Below are positions 1-9,466 of a DNA stretch of 27,196 nucleotides, piece after piece. Position 1 is the stretch's first letter; the number at the start of each line of letters is the position of its first letter. Position numbers and translations under genes: made by a program. The DNA comes from CAYZYO01 sp964482585. GTDB taxonomy: Bacteria > Bacillota > Syntrophomonadia > Syntrophomonadales > Syntrophomonadaceae. The notes under the pieces were generated by a model. The model had not been told where the DNA came from. It saw only the letters and a program-made list of their open reading frames with translations, and did not search any database. The stretch is taken from the NCBI GenBank assembly GCA_964482585.1, contig CAYZYO010000013.1:1-27196 (forward strand), read 5' to 3'.

Positions 1-12
1 GTTGGTCGGTTA

Positions 13-110
13 GGGAGACTTTCAGTCTCCCCTCAATACCGTTATTATTTGGTCAGCCGGAGACTAAAGTCTCCTCTGCGATACAAGTAGAATTTTTCCA
101 GTAGAACTTA
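13..110. repeat. Dispersed two-hairpin intergenic repeat, copy 1
   Basis: Two short GACT/AGTC hairpins lie in tandem upstream of mutS. The first is a perfect 8-bp stem with a 3-base loop (13-20 with 24-31). The second is a 7-bp stem with a 2-base loop (59-65 with 68-74). A conserved tail follows the second hairpin (about 75-110). The same layout, with a closely matching second hairpin and tail, recurs at 17,255-17,356, so this is a dispersed element rather than a simple terminator. The first hairpin has no T-run on either side. The element lies between whatever gene is left of the window and mutS. Confidence 0.65.
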
Positions 111-201
111 TCATGCCTACAAGGCACAACCATAAATGAAAAAGGTATTTTTAAACTAATCAAACTGAGGGATTAATGACGGTTCAGGAGGTAAATAGGA
201 A

Positions 202-2763
202 TTGTCAAAATACACTCCAATGATTAAGCAGTATTTAGAGATAAAAAAACAGCACCAGAATGAGATACTCTTTTTTCGGCTTGGTGATTTTTACGAAATG
301 TTTTTTGAAGATGCAGAACTGGCTGCCAGGGAGTTGGAAATAGTTCTTACAGCCAGGGATAGTGGGGGTTCAAGGATTCCTATGTGTGGAATTCCCTATC
401 ATTCAGTAAATAATTACATAGGCAAACTGATCAGCCGGGGCTATAGAATAGCTATATGTGAACAGGTCGAGGATCCGCAAACTACTAAAGGTATAGTTAA
501 ACGAGAAGTAGTAAAAATTATTACTCCCGGTACGGTTATGGATGATGATATATTAGACGAAAACAGCAATAATTACCTGGCTGCCATAATTCAGGAAGGA
601 AGTTTTACCGGGTTTTCATATATAGATATATCAACCGGGGATTTCTGGGTCACGGAAATAACCGGGGATAGTTCTGACGAAAAACTGATGAGTGAATTGA
701 ATCGGCTGTCTCCTGCAGAGTGTTTGATTATGCCCTCAAATGATTTTTATACCTTATGGGGTGACAAAGTCCAGAATAGCAGCAATACATCGATTACTTT
801 GATAAATGAAAAAGATTTAAGTATCAAAAGAGCTAGAGATATTCTATTAAAACAGTTCTCATCACTTGAAGATACTGTAATTGAGAATTATTATTGTGGA
901 ACAATTGCTGCTGCGGCAATAATTTCTTTCTTAAATGAAACCCAGAAGACTAGTTTAAAGCATATCAAGAAGCCTTGCGGGTATAACCCGGAGTATTTTT
1001 TAGATATGGATTATGCTACCTGCAGAAATCTGGAATTAACTGCTACCCTTAGAGAAGGTAAAAGAGAAGGATCTCTGCTGGGAATCCTTGATTATTGTTG
1101 TACGGCAATGGGTAAAAGACTGCTTAAAAAGTGGATTGAACAACCATTAAGGAACATTAAAGCAATTAATAATAGATTAGATGCGGTTGAAGAATTAAGA
1201 GATAATCTTATGATGAGATCTCAGTTAAAAGGCATCCTATCCAAAGTCTACGATATGGAAAGGCTGGTAGGAAAAATAGGCAGTGGATTAGCCAAACCAA
1301 GGGATCTGGTAACTCTAAAAATGTCGATAAATGCCTTGGAAAATATAAAACAGGTATTAAAGGATTCTACAAGTGGCATCCTGCAAACGGCAGCAGCTAT
1401 GGATTATTTAGGTGATGTTTATGATCTTATTGATAAATCTATTGATGATGAGGCACCGGTAAATATAAGAGATGGCGGAATAATAAAAAAAGGCTATAAT
1501 AATGAAATCGACGAATTAAGGGAGTTATCCAGACACGGTTCAACCTGGCTGCTGGAGTTTGAACAAAAAGAAAAAAAGCGTACGGGAATGAAATACTTAA
1601 AGGTAGGATATAACAGGGTGTTCGGGTATTACCTGGAAGTGAGCAAATCTAACCTGCATCTGGTACCAGATAATTATCATCGTAAACAGACTCTGGCTAA
1701 TACTGAACGGTTTATATGTGAAGAATTAGAGAATTACGAAGATAAGATACTGGGTGCTAGAGAAAAACTTTATAATCTTGAAGTCAATGAGTTTAATAGA
1801 ATCAGGGAACAATTAGGTACTTATCTTGATAGGATACAAAAAACTGCTCAAAAAACAGCCGGCATTGATGTAATTTATGGATTATCTGAGGCAGCCTATG
1901 TAAATGATTATACTCGTCCCCAGATTGATGAAAGTGGTAGAATTGAGATTAAAGCTGGAAGACATCCAGTAGTAGAAAAATCACTGGGAGATTCTCGTTT
2001 TGTTCCTAATGATGTTAGGATGAACATGACTGCTGAACGTTTTGTAATTATAACCGGTCCTAATATGGGTGGGAAGAGTACCTTTATGCGCCAGACTGCA
2101 ATTTTGGTTTTAATGGCCCAGATGGGAAGTTTCATCCCTGTGGACAAGGCCCTTATAGGTGTATGTGATAAAATATTTACCCGGGTTGGAGCAGCAGATG
2201 ACCTGGCCAGAGGGCAGAGCACATTTATGATGGAAATGCTGGAAGTTGCTAATATCTTAAACAATGCTACTGAATCAAGCCTTATAATTCTGGATGAGAT
2301 TGGCAGGGGGACCAGTACCTATGATGGATTGAGTATTGCACGATCGGTTAGTGAATATATACATGAACATATAAAGGCAAAAACACTGTTTGCCACCCAC
2401 TATCATGAATTAACATCCTTGAGCAGTCAGATAGAAGGAATTAATAATCTATGTGTTTCGGTTAAAGAATCTGGTGATACAGTGGTCTTTTTAAAAAAGG
2501 TGCTACCGGGTAAAGCTGATAAGAGTTATGGTGTACATGTTGCTATGCTGGCTGGCTTACCGGAAAGGGTAATTGATAAAGCTAAAACAATACTGGCCGA
2601 ACTTGAAGAAACAAAGACAGAAAGCGAAAAAGAAATTATCACTCAACCGATCCTTTTTGCGGATTCCAATCCAGTACTTGAAGAATTAAAGAAATTAAAT
2701 CCGGATGAGATATCTCCTAAAGAAGCCTTAAAATATTTGTATCGATGGAAAGAAATGTCTTAG
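202..2763 (+). CDS. mutS: DNA mismatch repair protein MutS
   Basis: MutS recognises base mismatches and small loops and, in its ATP state, recruits MutL. The 853-residue length is typical of full MutS1. The N-terminal mismatch-reading motif GDFYEMF is present (about residues 28-34). The ATPase has Walker A GPNMGGKST at residues 619-627 and the Walker B acidic pair LDEIGRGTSTYDG with D698/E699. A short helical tail follows. The start is TTG at 202, chosen because a strong ribosome binding site (CAGGAGGT, 186-193) sits at good distance and the translated N-terminus (MSKYTPMIKQY) is typical of the family. It is the first gene of a block containing mutL 3 kb downstream, separated from it by two genes of unrelated families. 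There is an 85-base gap to the next gene, with no convincing terminator seen, so co-transcription is plausible. Identification is secure. Confidence 0.98.
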   Translation: MSKYTPMIKQYLEIKKQHQNEILFFRLGDFYEMFFEDAELAARELEIVLTARDSGGSRIPMCGIPYHSVNNYIGKLISRGYRIAICEQVEDPQTTKGIVKREVVKIITPGTVMDDDILDENSNNYLAAIIQEGSFTGFSYIDISTGDFWVTEITGDSSDEKLMSELNRLSPAECLIMPSNDFYTLWGDKVQNSSNTSITLINEKDLSIKRARDILLKQFSSLEDTVIENYYCGTIAAAAIISFLNETQKTSLKHIKKPCGYNPEYFLDMDYATCRNLELTATLREGKREGSLLGILDYCCTAMGKRLLKKWIEQPLRNIKAINNRLDAVEELRDNLMMRSQLKGILSKVYDMERLVGKIGSGLAKPRDLVTLKMSINALENIKQVLKDSTSGILQTAAAMDYLGDVYDLIDKSIDDEAPVNIRDGGIIKKGYNNEIDELRELSRHGSTWLLEFEQKEKKRTGMKYLKVGYNRVFGYYLEVSKSNLHLVPDNYHRKQTLANTERFICEELENYEDKILGAREKLYNLEVNEFNRIREQLGTYLDRIQKTAQKTAGIDVIYGLSEAAYVNDYTRPQIDESGRIEIKAGRHPVVEKSLGDSRFVPNDVRMNMTAERFVIITGPNMGGKSTFMRQTAILVLMAQMGSFIPVDKALIGVCDKIFTRVGAADDLARGQSTFMMEMLEVANILNNATESSLIILDEIGRGTSTYDGLSIARSVSEYIHEHIKAKTLFATHYHELTSLSSQIEGINNLCVSVKESGDTVVFLKKVLPGKADKSYGVHVAMLAGLPERVIDKAKTILAELEETKTESEKEIITQPILFADSNPVLEELKKLNPDEISPKEALKYLYRWKEMS

Positions 2764-2848
2764 AATAGTTTTAGAAGCATTTTTAGAACTGTTTTGAAAA
2801 TACCTATTTCTTGGAATTATTTTTCGGATAAAAATGGAGGTGGAGCTC

Positions 2849-4525
2849 GTGCTAATAGGAATTGATGTCGGAGGTACTTTTACTGATGGAGTTCTTTTTA
2901 AAGAAAGTTCGATTATTGCAGCAGTAAAAAGACCTACCGAGCAAAGCAACCTGAAAAACAGCTTGTTAGAGGTATTAGATGAGCTGTTAAAAGAAAGTGA
3001 TGGAAGCAGAATTAGCAGGATTGTACTGAGTACGACCCTGGTTACTAATATTCTGGCTACTGGGCGTGGAGAAAGAACTGCATTGATACTTATTCCCGGC
3101 CATGGATTACCACATACATCCTATGATTTATGTCCGGATATCTACTTTTTAAAAGGAAGCATAGATTTCAGGGGAAGAGTAATTGAAATGCCGGATAAAA
3201 AAGAGATTACTAATACTCTGGAAGCAATAAGAACATCAGGTATAAAAAAGGTAGCTGTAGTAGGTAAGTTTTCCAACCGGAATAATTCCCATGAAAAAAT
3301 GATACAGGGTATCTGCCAGGATAGGTTTCCAGAATTGTCAATTTCCCTGGGATGTGAAGTTGCCGGCAAGCTTAATTTTCCCAGGCGGGCAGCAACAACT
3401 TATTATACAGCAATGACTGTAGATGAGTGGAATAATTTTGCTGATGAAATTGAACAGGCACTCAGGGAAAGAAATATAACTGCCGAGGTACATATCTTAA
3501 AGGCTGATGGTGGCACAGTCCCCATAGATATGTCAAGAAACAAACCCTGTGAAACTATCTTCTCTGGGCCTGCTGCTAGTACCATGGGGGCAGTTGCTTT
3601 AACCAGAGACAATTTAAACTCAGTTGTTCTTGACATTGGTGGTACTACTACTGATATATCACTTATAATTGATGGTCAACCTCTTTATGCTTCCAAAGGG
3701 GCTCGCATAAATGATAAGTATACGCATGTTAATGCTTTTGCGGTTAAATCAGTCCCTCTCGGGGGAGATAGTGTTATAGGTTTTAACAATAAAATTACAG
3801 TTAGACCACATAGAGAGGGAGCGGCAGCTTGTTTTGGAGGAGATTCACCTACCGTAACCGATGCATTTAACTGCCTGTATAACTTGCAGATTGGCCAACA
3901 GGAACTATCTTTGGCAAAACTGAAGGAGTTCGCTGATCAAAATAATCTGGATTTTAACAGTGTATGCAGTTCAGTTGTTGGTCAGGTTGTTGAGCAATTA
4001 GAGCATACAATAGAGAAAATGTTTTTGGAATGGGAGAATGAACCTGCATATAAGGTGTGGGAAATTGTAAACCAGAGAAAATTTAGACTGGACCGTATAA
4101 TTGGCATAGGTGCGGCAGCTGGTGCCATTATTCCAGTTTTGGGTGAAAGAATAAAGGTAGATCATTACCTGCATGATTATTCACCGGTAGCTAATGCCCT
4201 GGGAGCATGTGTGGTAAGGCCTACACTGTCGGTTGAATTACATGTGGACACCCAGAATAAAAGCTACACTTTATCTCCAGGCAGTTTGTCTGGAAATCTT
4301 AATAAACGTGATTTTCAATTAAGTGATGCCAAAATACTTGCCCTGGATTATTTAATAAAATTAGGGAAAGAAAGGGGCATGGAAGAATACATTGATGAAT
4401 CCGATTTTTATTTAGAAGAACAGTTTAACCTTATAAGGGGTTGGAGCCGGGTAGGAAAATTATTTGATATTGGGATTCAGGTTTCACCTGGATTTATAAG
4501 CGAATATAAGGGGGTGCAGATATGA
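2849..4525 (+). CDS. Hydantoinase/oxoprolinase family protein (HyuA-like)
   Basis: This is a member of the hydantoinase A / 5-oxoprolinase family, ASKHA-fold proteins that use ATP to open hydantoin, oxoproline or related lactam rings. The signature nucleotide-binding segment GIDVGGTFTDG is at the extreme N-terminus. A second one, VLDIGGTTTDISL, lies mid-protein, next to the family hallmark FSGPAAS. The C-terminal part has GIGAAAGAIIP. At about 558 residues it is shorter than many HyuA proteins (650-700), and no HyuB (subunit B) gene lies in the window. I chose the GTG at 2849: the upstream in-frame ATG at 2834 lies inside the ribosome binding site (GGAGGTGG, 2836-2843), and starting at GTG places the ATPase motif at residues 4-14, as is usual. 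The stop overlaps the next gene's start (ATGA), indicating translational coupling. The substrate cannot be told from sequence. Confidence 0.88.
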   Translation: MLIGIDVGGTFTDGVLFKESSIIAAVKRPTEQSNLKNSLLEVLDELLKESDGSRISRIVLSTTLVTNILATGRGERTALILIPGHGLPHTSYDLCPDIYFLKGSIDFRGRVIEMPDKKEITNTLEAIRTSGIKKVAVVGKFSNRNNSHEKMIQGICQDRFPELSISLGCEVAGKLNFPRRAATTYYTAMTVDEWNNFADEIEQALRERNITAEVHILKADGGTVPIDMSRNKPCETIFSGPAASTMGAVALTRDNLNSVVLDIGGTTTDISLIIDGQPLYASKGARINDKYTHVNAFAVKSVPLGGDSVIGFNNKITVRPHREGAAACFGGDSPTVTDAFNCLYNLQIGQQELSLAKLKEFADQNNLDFNSVCSSVVGQVVEQLEHTIEKMFLEWENEPAYKVWEIVNQRKFRLDRIIGIGAAAGAIIPVLGERIKVDHYLHDYSPVANALGACVVRPTLSVELHVDTQNKSYTLSPGSLSGNLNKRDFQLSDAKILALDYLIKLGKERGMEEYIDESDFYLEEQFNLIRGWSRVGKLFDIGIQVSPGFISEYKGVQI

Positions 4526-5874
4526 AACCTACAGGAATTTTATTTTTTCCTGCTTTTGATTGGGCTATATCACCGACTCATCCTGAACGTGAAGAGAGAT
4601 TGTTATACACCAGAGACCAGATATTTGAAGAAGGAATAATGGATCTCCCACAAATCAAAGAGTACAAGCCGGGTTTGGCTTCCTATAAAGATATAGCCAG
4701 AGTACATTTTTGTGTACCGGATATTGATTCCCAAATTACTGAAGCCCATCTAGTCTCAGCTGGCTCGGCTCTGGTTATTGCGGATGCGGTAATGACAGGT
4801 GAAGTAAAAAATGGCTTTGCCATTATCAGACCTCCAGGGCATCACTCAATGAGTGTCAGCCATGGTAACCGGGGTTTTTGTAACATAAATAATGAGGCTA
4901 TAATGGTTGAATACCTGCGGCAGAAATACGGTCTTAAAAAGATCGCAATTATTGATACTGATGTTCACCATGGTGATGGCACCCAGGAAATATTCTATAA
5001 TGATCCCAATGTATTATTTATATCTTTTCACCAGGATGGCAGGACACTATATCCAGGGAGCGGTTTTATGGATGAACTGGGAGGACCCCTTGCTTATGGA
5101 AGTACTATTAATATTCCACTGGCTCCAAGAACTACGGATACCGGTATAAATTATGCGATAGACCATCTTATCCTGCCAATTCTGGATGAATTTAAACCCG
5201 ATATTATCGTTAATTCTGCCGGGCAGGATAATCATTACAGTGATCCACTGGCTAATATGTCCTTTTCGGCTCAGGGGTATGCGATCTTAAATTCTAAACT
5301 TGCTCCAGATATAGCAGTATTAGAAGGCGGGTATTCAGTTGAAACCGCGCTGCCTTATATAAATATGGGGTTAATTATGGCTATGGCTGGCATTGACTAT
5401 TCTAATCTACGGGAACCTGATTATTCACCATCAAAATTAAAGGAATCACCGTCTAATCTGGAAAAAATAAAGCGAATGGTTGAGGAACAACTAAATGTTT
5501 TTAGAAACCGGGAAGAAACAATAGCGATTAACCGGCAAAAAGGGCAGGAATTCCATATGCAGTACAAAAATATATTTTATGATACTGATTATATCCACGA
5601 AGAACAGTATCTAAATTTACGATTATGTCCGAAATGCAGTGGTTTTAGAACTATAAAATCATCGGCCAGACACCAGACAGGACATAATTACCGGGTATTA
5701 TGCATTACTATCCCGGTTGATGCCTGTGAAACCTGCCAGGATCAGGCTAGAACTGCCTACAAGGATGCTTTAAGACTGCATGACAATAACTATGATATAG
5801 TGTATCTACAGGATAGAGTAAATGATCAATACAAAAATACTGACATCTTAACAGGTAAAGAGCAGGTTTTATAA
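4522..5874 (+). CDS. Histone deacetylase (arginase/deacetylase fold) family hydrolase with C-terminal zinc-ribbon-like tail
   Basis: This is a zinc-dependent amidohydrolase of the HDAC / AcuC / acetylpolyamine amidohydrolase family. The catalytic His pair is in RPPGHHS (H107-H108). Expected zinc ligands are D147 and H149 in DTDVHHGDG, and D236 in NSAGQDNHYSDPL. The transition-state tyrosine is Y271 in LEGGY. The catalytic core ends near residue 320. About 50 residues of linker lead to an unusual tail with CPKC (369-372) and CETC (402-405), which looks like a zinc ribbon and is not part of the usual core. The start codon overlaps the stop of the hydantoinase-like gene, and the stop is one base before mutL, so the three are very probably co-translated. 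The substrate may be an acyl-lysine protein, an acylpolyamine or another amide; sequence alone does not decide. Confidence 0.9.
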   Translation: MKPTGILFFPAFDWAISPTHPEREERLLYTRDQIFEEGIMDLPQIKEYKPGLASYKDIARVHFCVPDIDSQITEAHLVSAGSALVIADAVMTGEVKNGFAIIRPPGHHSMSVSHGNRGFCNINNEAIMVEYLRQKYGLKKIAIIDTDVHHGDGTQEIFYNDPNVLFISFHQDGRTLYPGSGFMDELGGPLAYGSTINIPLAPRTTDTGINYAIDHLILPILDEFKPDIIVNSAGQDNHYSDPLANMSFSAQGYAILNSKLAPDIAVLEGGYSVETALPYINMGLIMAMAGIDYSNLREPDYSPSKLKESPSNLEKIKRMVEEQLNVFRNREETIAINRQKGQEFHMQYKNIFYDTDYIHEEQYLNLRLCPKCSGFRTIKSSARHQTGHNYRVLCITIPVDACETCQDQARTAYKDALRLHDNNYDIVYLQDRVNDQYKNTDILTGKEQVL

Positions 5875-5875
5875 T

Positions 5876-7597
5876 ATGGAAATCAAGCTGCTTGACGATA
5901 ATCTAATAAATAAAATTGCAGCCGGTGAAGTGATAGAAAAACCGGCATCAATTGTTAAGGAATTGGTGGAAAATTCTATAGATGCTGGTTCAAAGAGGAT
6001 AAGTGTGCATATCAGTAATGGTGGTATAGATAGAATCGAGGTTGAAGATGATGGTGAGGGAATATCCGGTACCGAAATCCCTTTAGCATTTTTGCGTCAT
6101 GCTACAAGTAAAATCAGTAGCGAGTATGATCTTTTTGATATTTCAACCCTGGGATTTAGAGGAGAAGCACTGCCCAGTATTGCATCGGTTTCTCGCATAG
6201 AGGTATTTACCAGAAAAAATGATGAGGGTGTTTGTGCGGTTATTGAAGGTGGGCAGATACTCGATACCAAACCATATCCGTGTCCCAAAGGAACCAGGAT
6301 TATTGTAAAGGAGCTTTTTTATAACACCCCGGTAAGAAAGAATTTTCTGAAATCTCCGGTTACTGAAGGAAGAAATATCTATGAGGTTATGGTTAAATAT
6401 AGTCTATCCAGGCCCGATATTTCTTTTACCTTCAGCAATGATAAGAAGACCTTTTTTAAGACTCCCGGCAAAGGCATACTTCGGGATGTCTTGATAGCTG
6501 TTTACGGGCATGATTTTATTTGTGGTTTAATAGATATCAGCTACCAGGGGGGGAAATATTCACTCAAAGGGTTTATTTCTACCCCGGAGGTACGCAGGTT
6601 AAACCGGAAAAATCAGCTGTTTTTTATTAACCAGCGACCTGTTCGCAGTCCCTTACTCTATAAAGCAGTTGAAAATGCTTATAAGGGACTTCTTTTAACC
6701 AGGGAACACCCGATTGTTTTTCTGGATTTTACGATACCTAATCACCTTATAGATGTAAATATTCATCCGCAAAAGAGTGAAGTGCGCTTTAAAGATGAAA
6801 AAGAAGTATTCAGGGTAGTATATGAGGTATTAAAAGAAAGATTAGATGGACTTGATTACCGTTTAACTGACAACTCTTCAGGGTTAAAGCCAGATCTAGA
6901 TTATCCCTGGTTGAACCCGGCTAAAGAAAAACGTATGACGGTATATGAGCAGTCCCTTATAGATATAAAGCCGGAATTAACCATAAATAAAGCCAAAAAT
7001 GAAAGTCTGGAGGTAAACCGGCAGGGAAGTGAATGTAATAATAGTTATAATATTATTGGCCAGTGTTTAGATTCGTATATCCTTTTTGAGAATAATGATT
7101 CTTTGTGGATAGTAGACCAGCATGCAGCCCATGAAAGAATTATGTTTTCTCATTTAAAAGATATTTACCAATCCCCAAAAGAGATATCTCAGGTTCTGGC
7201 ATTTCCGCTGGTAATTGAAATGGAAACTAATCAGATTGAGCTGCTCAAAAAACATCAGGAATTATGCATTGAGTTAGGTTTTGAGTTGGAACCAATAGGA
7301 GACAATTCTATTGCTGTAAGGGCTGCTCCAGCCTTAATTCAAGGAACCGAAATTGAGGTATTAAATGATCTGGTGGATATTCTACAGGATGGTGATAAGT
7401 TTGACTTAAAAAACCAGGCAATGATAATGATGTCCTGTAAAAAGGCCATAAAAGCCGGAAAAGTTTTAAACATTATAGAAATGGAAAGCTTAATTGAAGA
7501 ACTCTTAACCGTTGAAGAGTATAAACACTGCCCTCATGGGCGGCCTACTATAATTAATCTGTCTCACAATGATTTAGATAGATGGTTTAAGAGATAA
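5876..7597 (+). CDS. mutL: DNA mismatch repair protein MutL (endonuclease type)
   Basis: MutL couples mismatch recognition by MutS to strand incision. The N-terminal GHKL ATPase is complete: ELVENSIDAG with catalytic E29 and Mg-binding N33, DDGEG at 58-62, and GFRGEAL at 93-99. The C-terminal domain carries metal-site motifs of nicking MutL proteins: DQHAAHE beginning at D414, SCKKAIKAG, CPHGRP at 552-557, and a terminal WFKR. This fits an organism without MutH. One detail differs from the textbook DQHA(X)2E(X)4E motif: the last glutamate position is serine (DQHAAHERIMFS). The ATG lies one base after the preceding stop, with only a weak ribosome binding site (GAGCAGG), so translation probably depends on coupling to the upstream gene. 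At 573 residues it is slightly short, owing to a brief linker. Confidence 0.97.
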   Translation: MEIKLLDDNLINKIAAGEVIEKPASIVKELVENSIDAGSKRISVHISNGGIDRIEVEDDGEGISGTEIPLAFLRHATSKISSEYDLFDISTLGFRGEALPSIASVSRIEVFTRKNDEGVCAVIEGGQILDTKPYPCPKGTRIIVKELFYNTPVRKNFLKSPVTEGRNIYEVMVKYSLSRPDISFTFSNDKKTFFKTPGKGILRDVLIAVYGHDFICGLIDISYQGGKYSLKGFISTPEVRRLNRKNQLFFINQRPVRSPLLYKAVENAYKGLLLTREHPIVFLDFTIPNHLIDVNIHPQKSEVRFKDEKEVFRVVYEVLKERLDGLDYRLTDNSSGLKPDLDYPWLNPAKEKRMTVYEQSLIDIKPELTINKAKNESLEVNRQGSECNNSYNIIGQCLDSYILFENNDSLWIVDQHAAHERIMFSHLKDIYQSPKEISQVLAFPLVIEMETNQIELLKKHQELCIELGFELEPIGDNSIAVRAAPALIQGTEIEVLNDLVDILQDGDKFDLKNQAMIMMSCKKAIKAGKVLNIIEMESLIEELLTVEEYKHCPHGRPTIINLSHNDLDRWFKR

Positions 7598-7668
7598 ATT
7601 GTCCAAACCATAATATTTTGATTGATATTGGATCTAACTGGGTAATAATAGTATAAGGAAGTATTATT

Positions 7669-8445
7669 ATGCATGTTGTTGCTACCACAACATTATCAAA
7701 AGCTGAGCTTAATGAAGATTTTAAAGCATTTTTGAACGAAAGCCGGATTGAATTTGTTCCCCGCCAGGGCAGGAGTCTTACCAACCTGGCCCGGGATTAC
7801 GAGGTTGAAGGTATAGTGGTATGGGATAACGAAGGCCCGGTATTATATACAGGTAACCAAAAGTTTTTTTTTCATCCTAGTATGGGCAAAAACCGGATAG
7901 CCTCATTTAGGAAATCAGGTACTGTAGATCCACTTGTTAGGGCATGTGCTCTTGAGGAAGATTCTTCATTTCTTGATTGCACTCTGGGTCTGGGAGCAGA
8001 TGCTGTTGTTGCATCGTATTTTTCTCCCGGAGGTAGAACTGTAGGACTGGAATCATCAACCCCTATTGCTTATGTTGTGAAATGGGGAATGAAACTGTAT
8101 AATTCTAAAATGCCCTGGCTTAATAAAGCGGTACACAATATTGAGGTGGTTAATTGTGACTATTGGACTTACTTACGCCAGATGGCAGATAACGCTTTTG
8201 ATATTGTGTTTTTCGATCCTATGTTTAGAAAACCCCTGTTGAAGAGCCAGGCTATATCTCCTCTTAGATTATTAGCGAATAATGACCCTTTGGAAAAGAG
8301 TATTATTGAGGAAGCATGCCGGGTGGCGAAAAGAAGAGTAGTAATGAAAGAGATGGTTTCCAGTTTAGAATTTGAAAGACTGGGTTTTACGAAAATCCTG
8401 AGGAGCAGCTATAATAAGATAGGAATGGGAGTATTAGAGGTTTAA
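7669..8445 (+). CDS. Class I SAM-dependent methyltransferase, RsmJ-like
   Basis: This is a predicted S-adenosylmethionine-dependent methyltransferase of 258 residues. The SAM-binding loop reads DCTLGLGADA, starting at D103, followed by GRTVGLESS as the ribose-binding acidic strand. The catalytic-type motif FFDPMF is at D183. The pairing of D(C/A)T.GLG.DA with DPMF is characteristic of the RsmJ group, whose Escherichia coli member methylates guanine 1516 of 16S rRNA. The first 90 residues, unlike RsmJ, may carry a separate N-terminal subdomain. The ATG at 7669 has a modest upstream AAGGAAG. A 71-base gap separates it from mutL, and miaA follows 43 bases later; both neighbours act on nucleic acids, which fits an RNA-modification role. 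RNA target not shown. Confidence 0.75.
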   Translation: MHVVATTTLSKAELNEDFKAFLNESRIEFVPRQGRSLTNLARDYEVEGIVVWDNEGPVLYTGNQKFFFHPSMGKNRIASFRKSGTVDPLVRACALEEDSSFLDCTLGLGADAVVASYFSPGGRTVGLESSTPIAYVVKWGMKLYNSKMPWLNKAVHNIEVVNCDYWTYLRQMADNAFDIVFFDPMFRKPLLKSQAISPLRLLANNDPLEKSIIEEACRVAKRRVVMKEMVSSLEFERLGFTKILRSSYNKIGMGVLEV

Positions 8446-8488
8446 TAAGGTAATGTTTAGAACCCAAATAAATGATGAGGTGTTTTAA

Positions 8489-9421
8489 TTGCTTGATTTA
8501 GCAGCTATTATTGGACCTACAGCTGTAGGTAAAACCCAGTTATCAATAGAGGTAGCCCGGAGGGTAAATGGGGAAATCATTTCCTGTGACTCTATGCAGG
8601 TGTATAAAGGCATGGATGTTGGGACTGCCAAGGCTGATATTGAAGAGCAAAACAGTATTACGCATCATCTGCTTGATGTTCGTGAAATAGAGCAGGATTT
8701 TAGTGTAGCTGAATATCAAACATTATGTAAAGAATTAATTGCCAGTATAAATGCCAGAAACAAACTGCCGATACTTGTTGGCGGAACCGGTTTGTATTAT
8801 CAAGCAGTAGTTGATAATTATCACTTTTTTCCTATCAAGTCAAGGCAAGAAGTTCGGAAAAAATGGAATAATATTATTGATAAGAAGGGATTGAATTATG
8901 TATATGAATATCTTAAGTTAATTGATAGAGAATATGCTTTAAAAATAAGTGTTAATGATAGGAAAAGAATAGTACGTGCACTTGAGGTCTTTGAATTAAC
9001 TCAAAAGCCTTTTTCCAGTTACCAGAAAAGGGATAAGAGTACATATAATTTGGCTGCTGTGGGTCTATATTTGGATAGACAAGAACTCTATGATAGGATT
9101 AATCAACGGGTAAATGATATGTTAAAAAACGGTTTAATCCAGGAAGTTGCAAATTTAAGAAGCCAGGGATATAATTTGTCTTTTAACCCGATGCAGGCTC
9201 TGGGATATAAACAGGTTTATTACTATTTAGAAGGTTTTATTACTAAAGAAGAGATGGTAGAAGAAATTCAAAAGGAAACTCGTCGCTATGCTAAACGACA
9301 GATTACCTGGTTTAACAAGGATAAACGCATTCACTGGATAAATATTAAGGATTATCCTCGACCAGATTTACTAGTTAAAAAAATTTCGGCATATATAGAA
9401 GGACAATTTAATAGAGTGTAG
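8489..9421 (+). CDS. miaA: tRNA dimethylallyltransferase MiaA
   Basis: MiaA transfers a dimethylallyl group to N6 of adenosine 37 in tRNAs that read codons starting with U. The P-loop GPTAVGKT is at residues 9-16. The catalytic DSMQVYKGMDVGTAK begins at D34. GGTGLYY, NDRKRIVRALEV and QALGYKQ follow in the usual order. The 310-residue length is normal. The start is TTG at 8489, supported by GAGGTG about ten bases upstream (8474-8480) and by the N-terminus MLDLAAIIGPT. The gene lies just upstream of hfq, the arrangement found in many bacteria, and the two are only about 45 bases apart. Confidence 0.97.
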   Translation: MLDLAAIIGPTAVGKTQLSIEVARRVNGEIISCDSMQVYKGMDVGTAKADIEEQNSITHHLLDVREIEQDFSVAEYQTLCKELIASINARNKLPILVGGTGLYYQAVVDNYHFFPIKSRQEVRKKWNNIIDKKGLNYVYEYLKLIDREYALKISVNDRKRIVRALEVFELTQKPFSSYQKRDKSTYNLAAVGLYLDRQELYDRINQRVNDMLKNGLIQEVANLRSQGYNLSFNPMQALGYKQVYYYLEGFITKEEMVEEIQKETRRYAKRQITWFNKDKRIHWINIKDYPRPDLLVKKISAYIEGQFNRV

Positions 9422-9466
9422 AATACTAGCAAAGTATAAACTATTTGAATGGGGGACTTAATCTTA

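Noticed and set aside
1908..2264. Open frame antisense to mutS
   Set aside because: It has no ribosome site or recognisable protein and lies wholly inside the conserved MutS ATPase, so it is a shadow frame.
9449..9466. Upstream ATG as hfq start
   Set aside because: It lies directly against the GGGGGA ribosome site and would add residues not seen in Hfq; ATG 9467 gives the usual MSK N-terminus.
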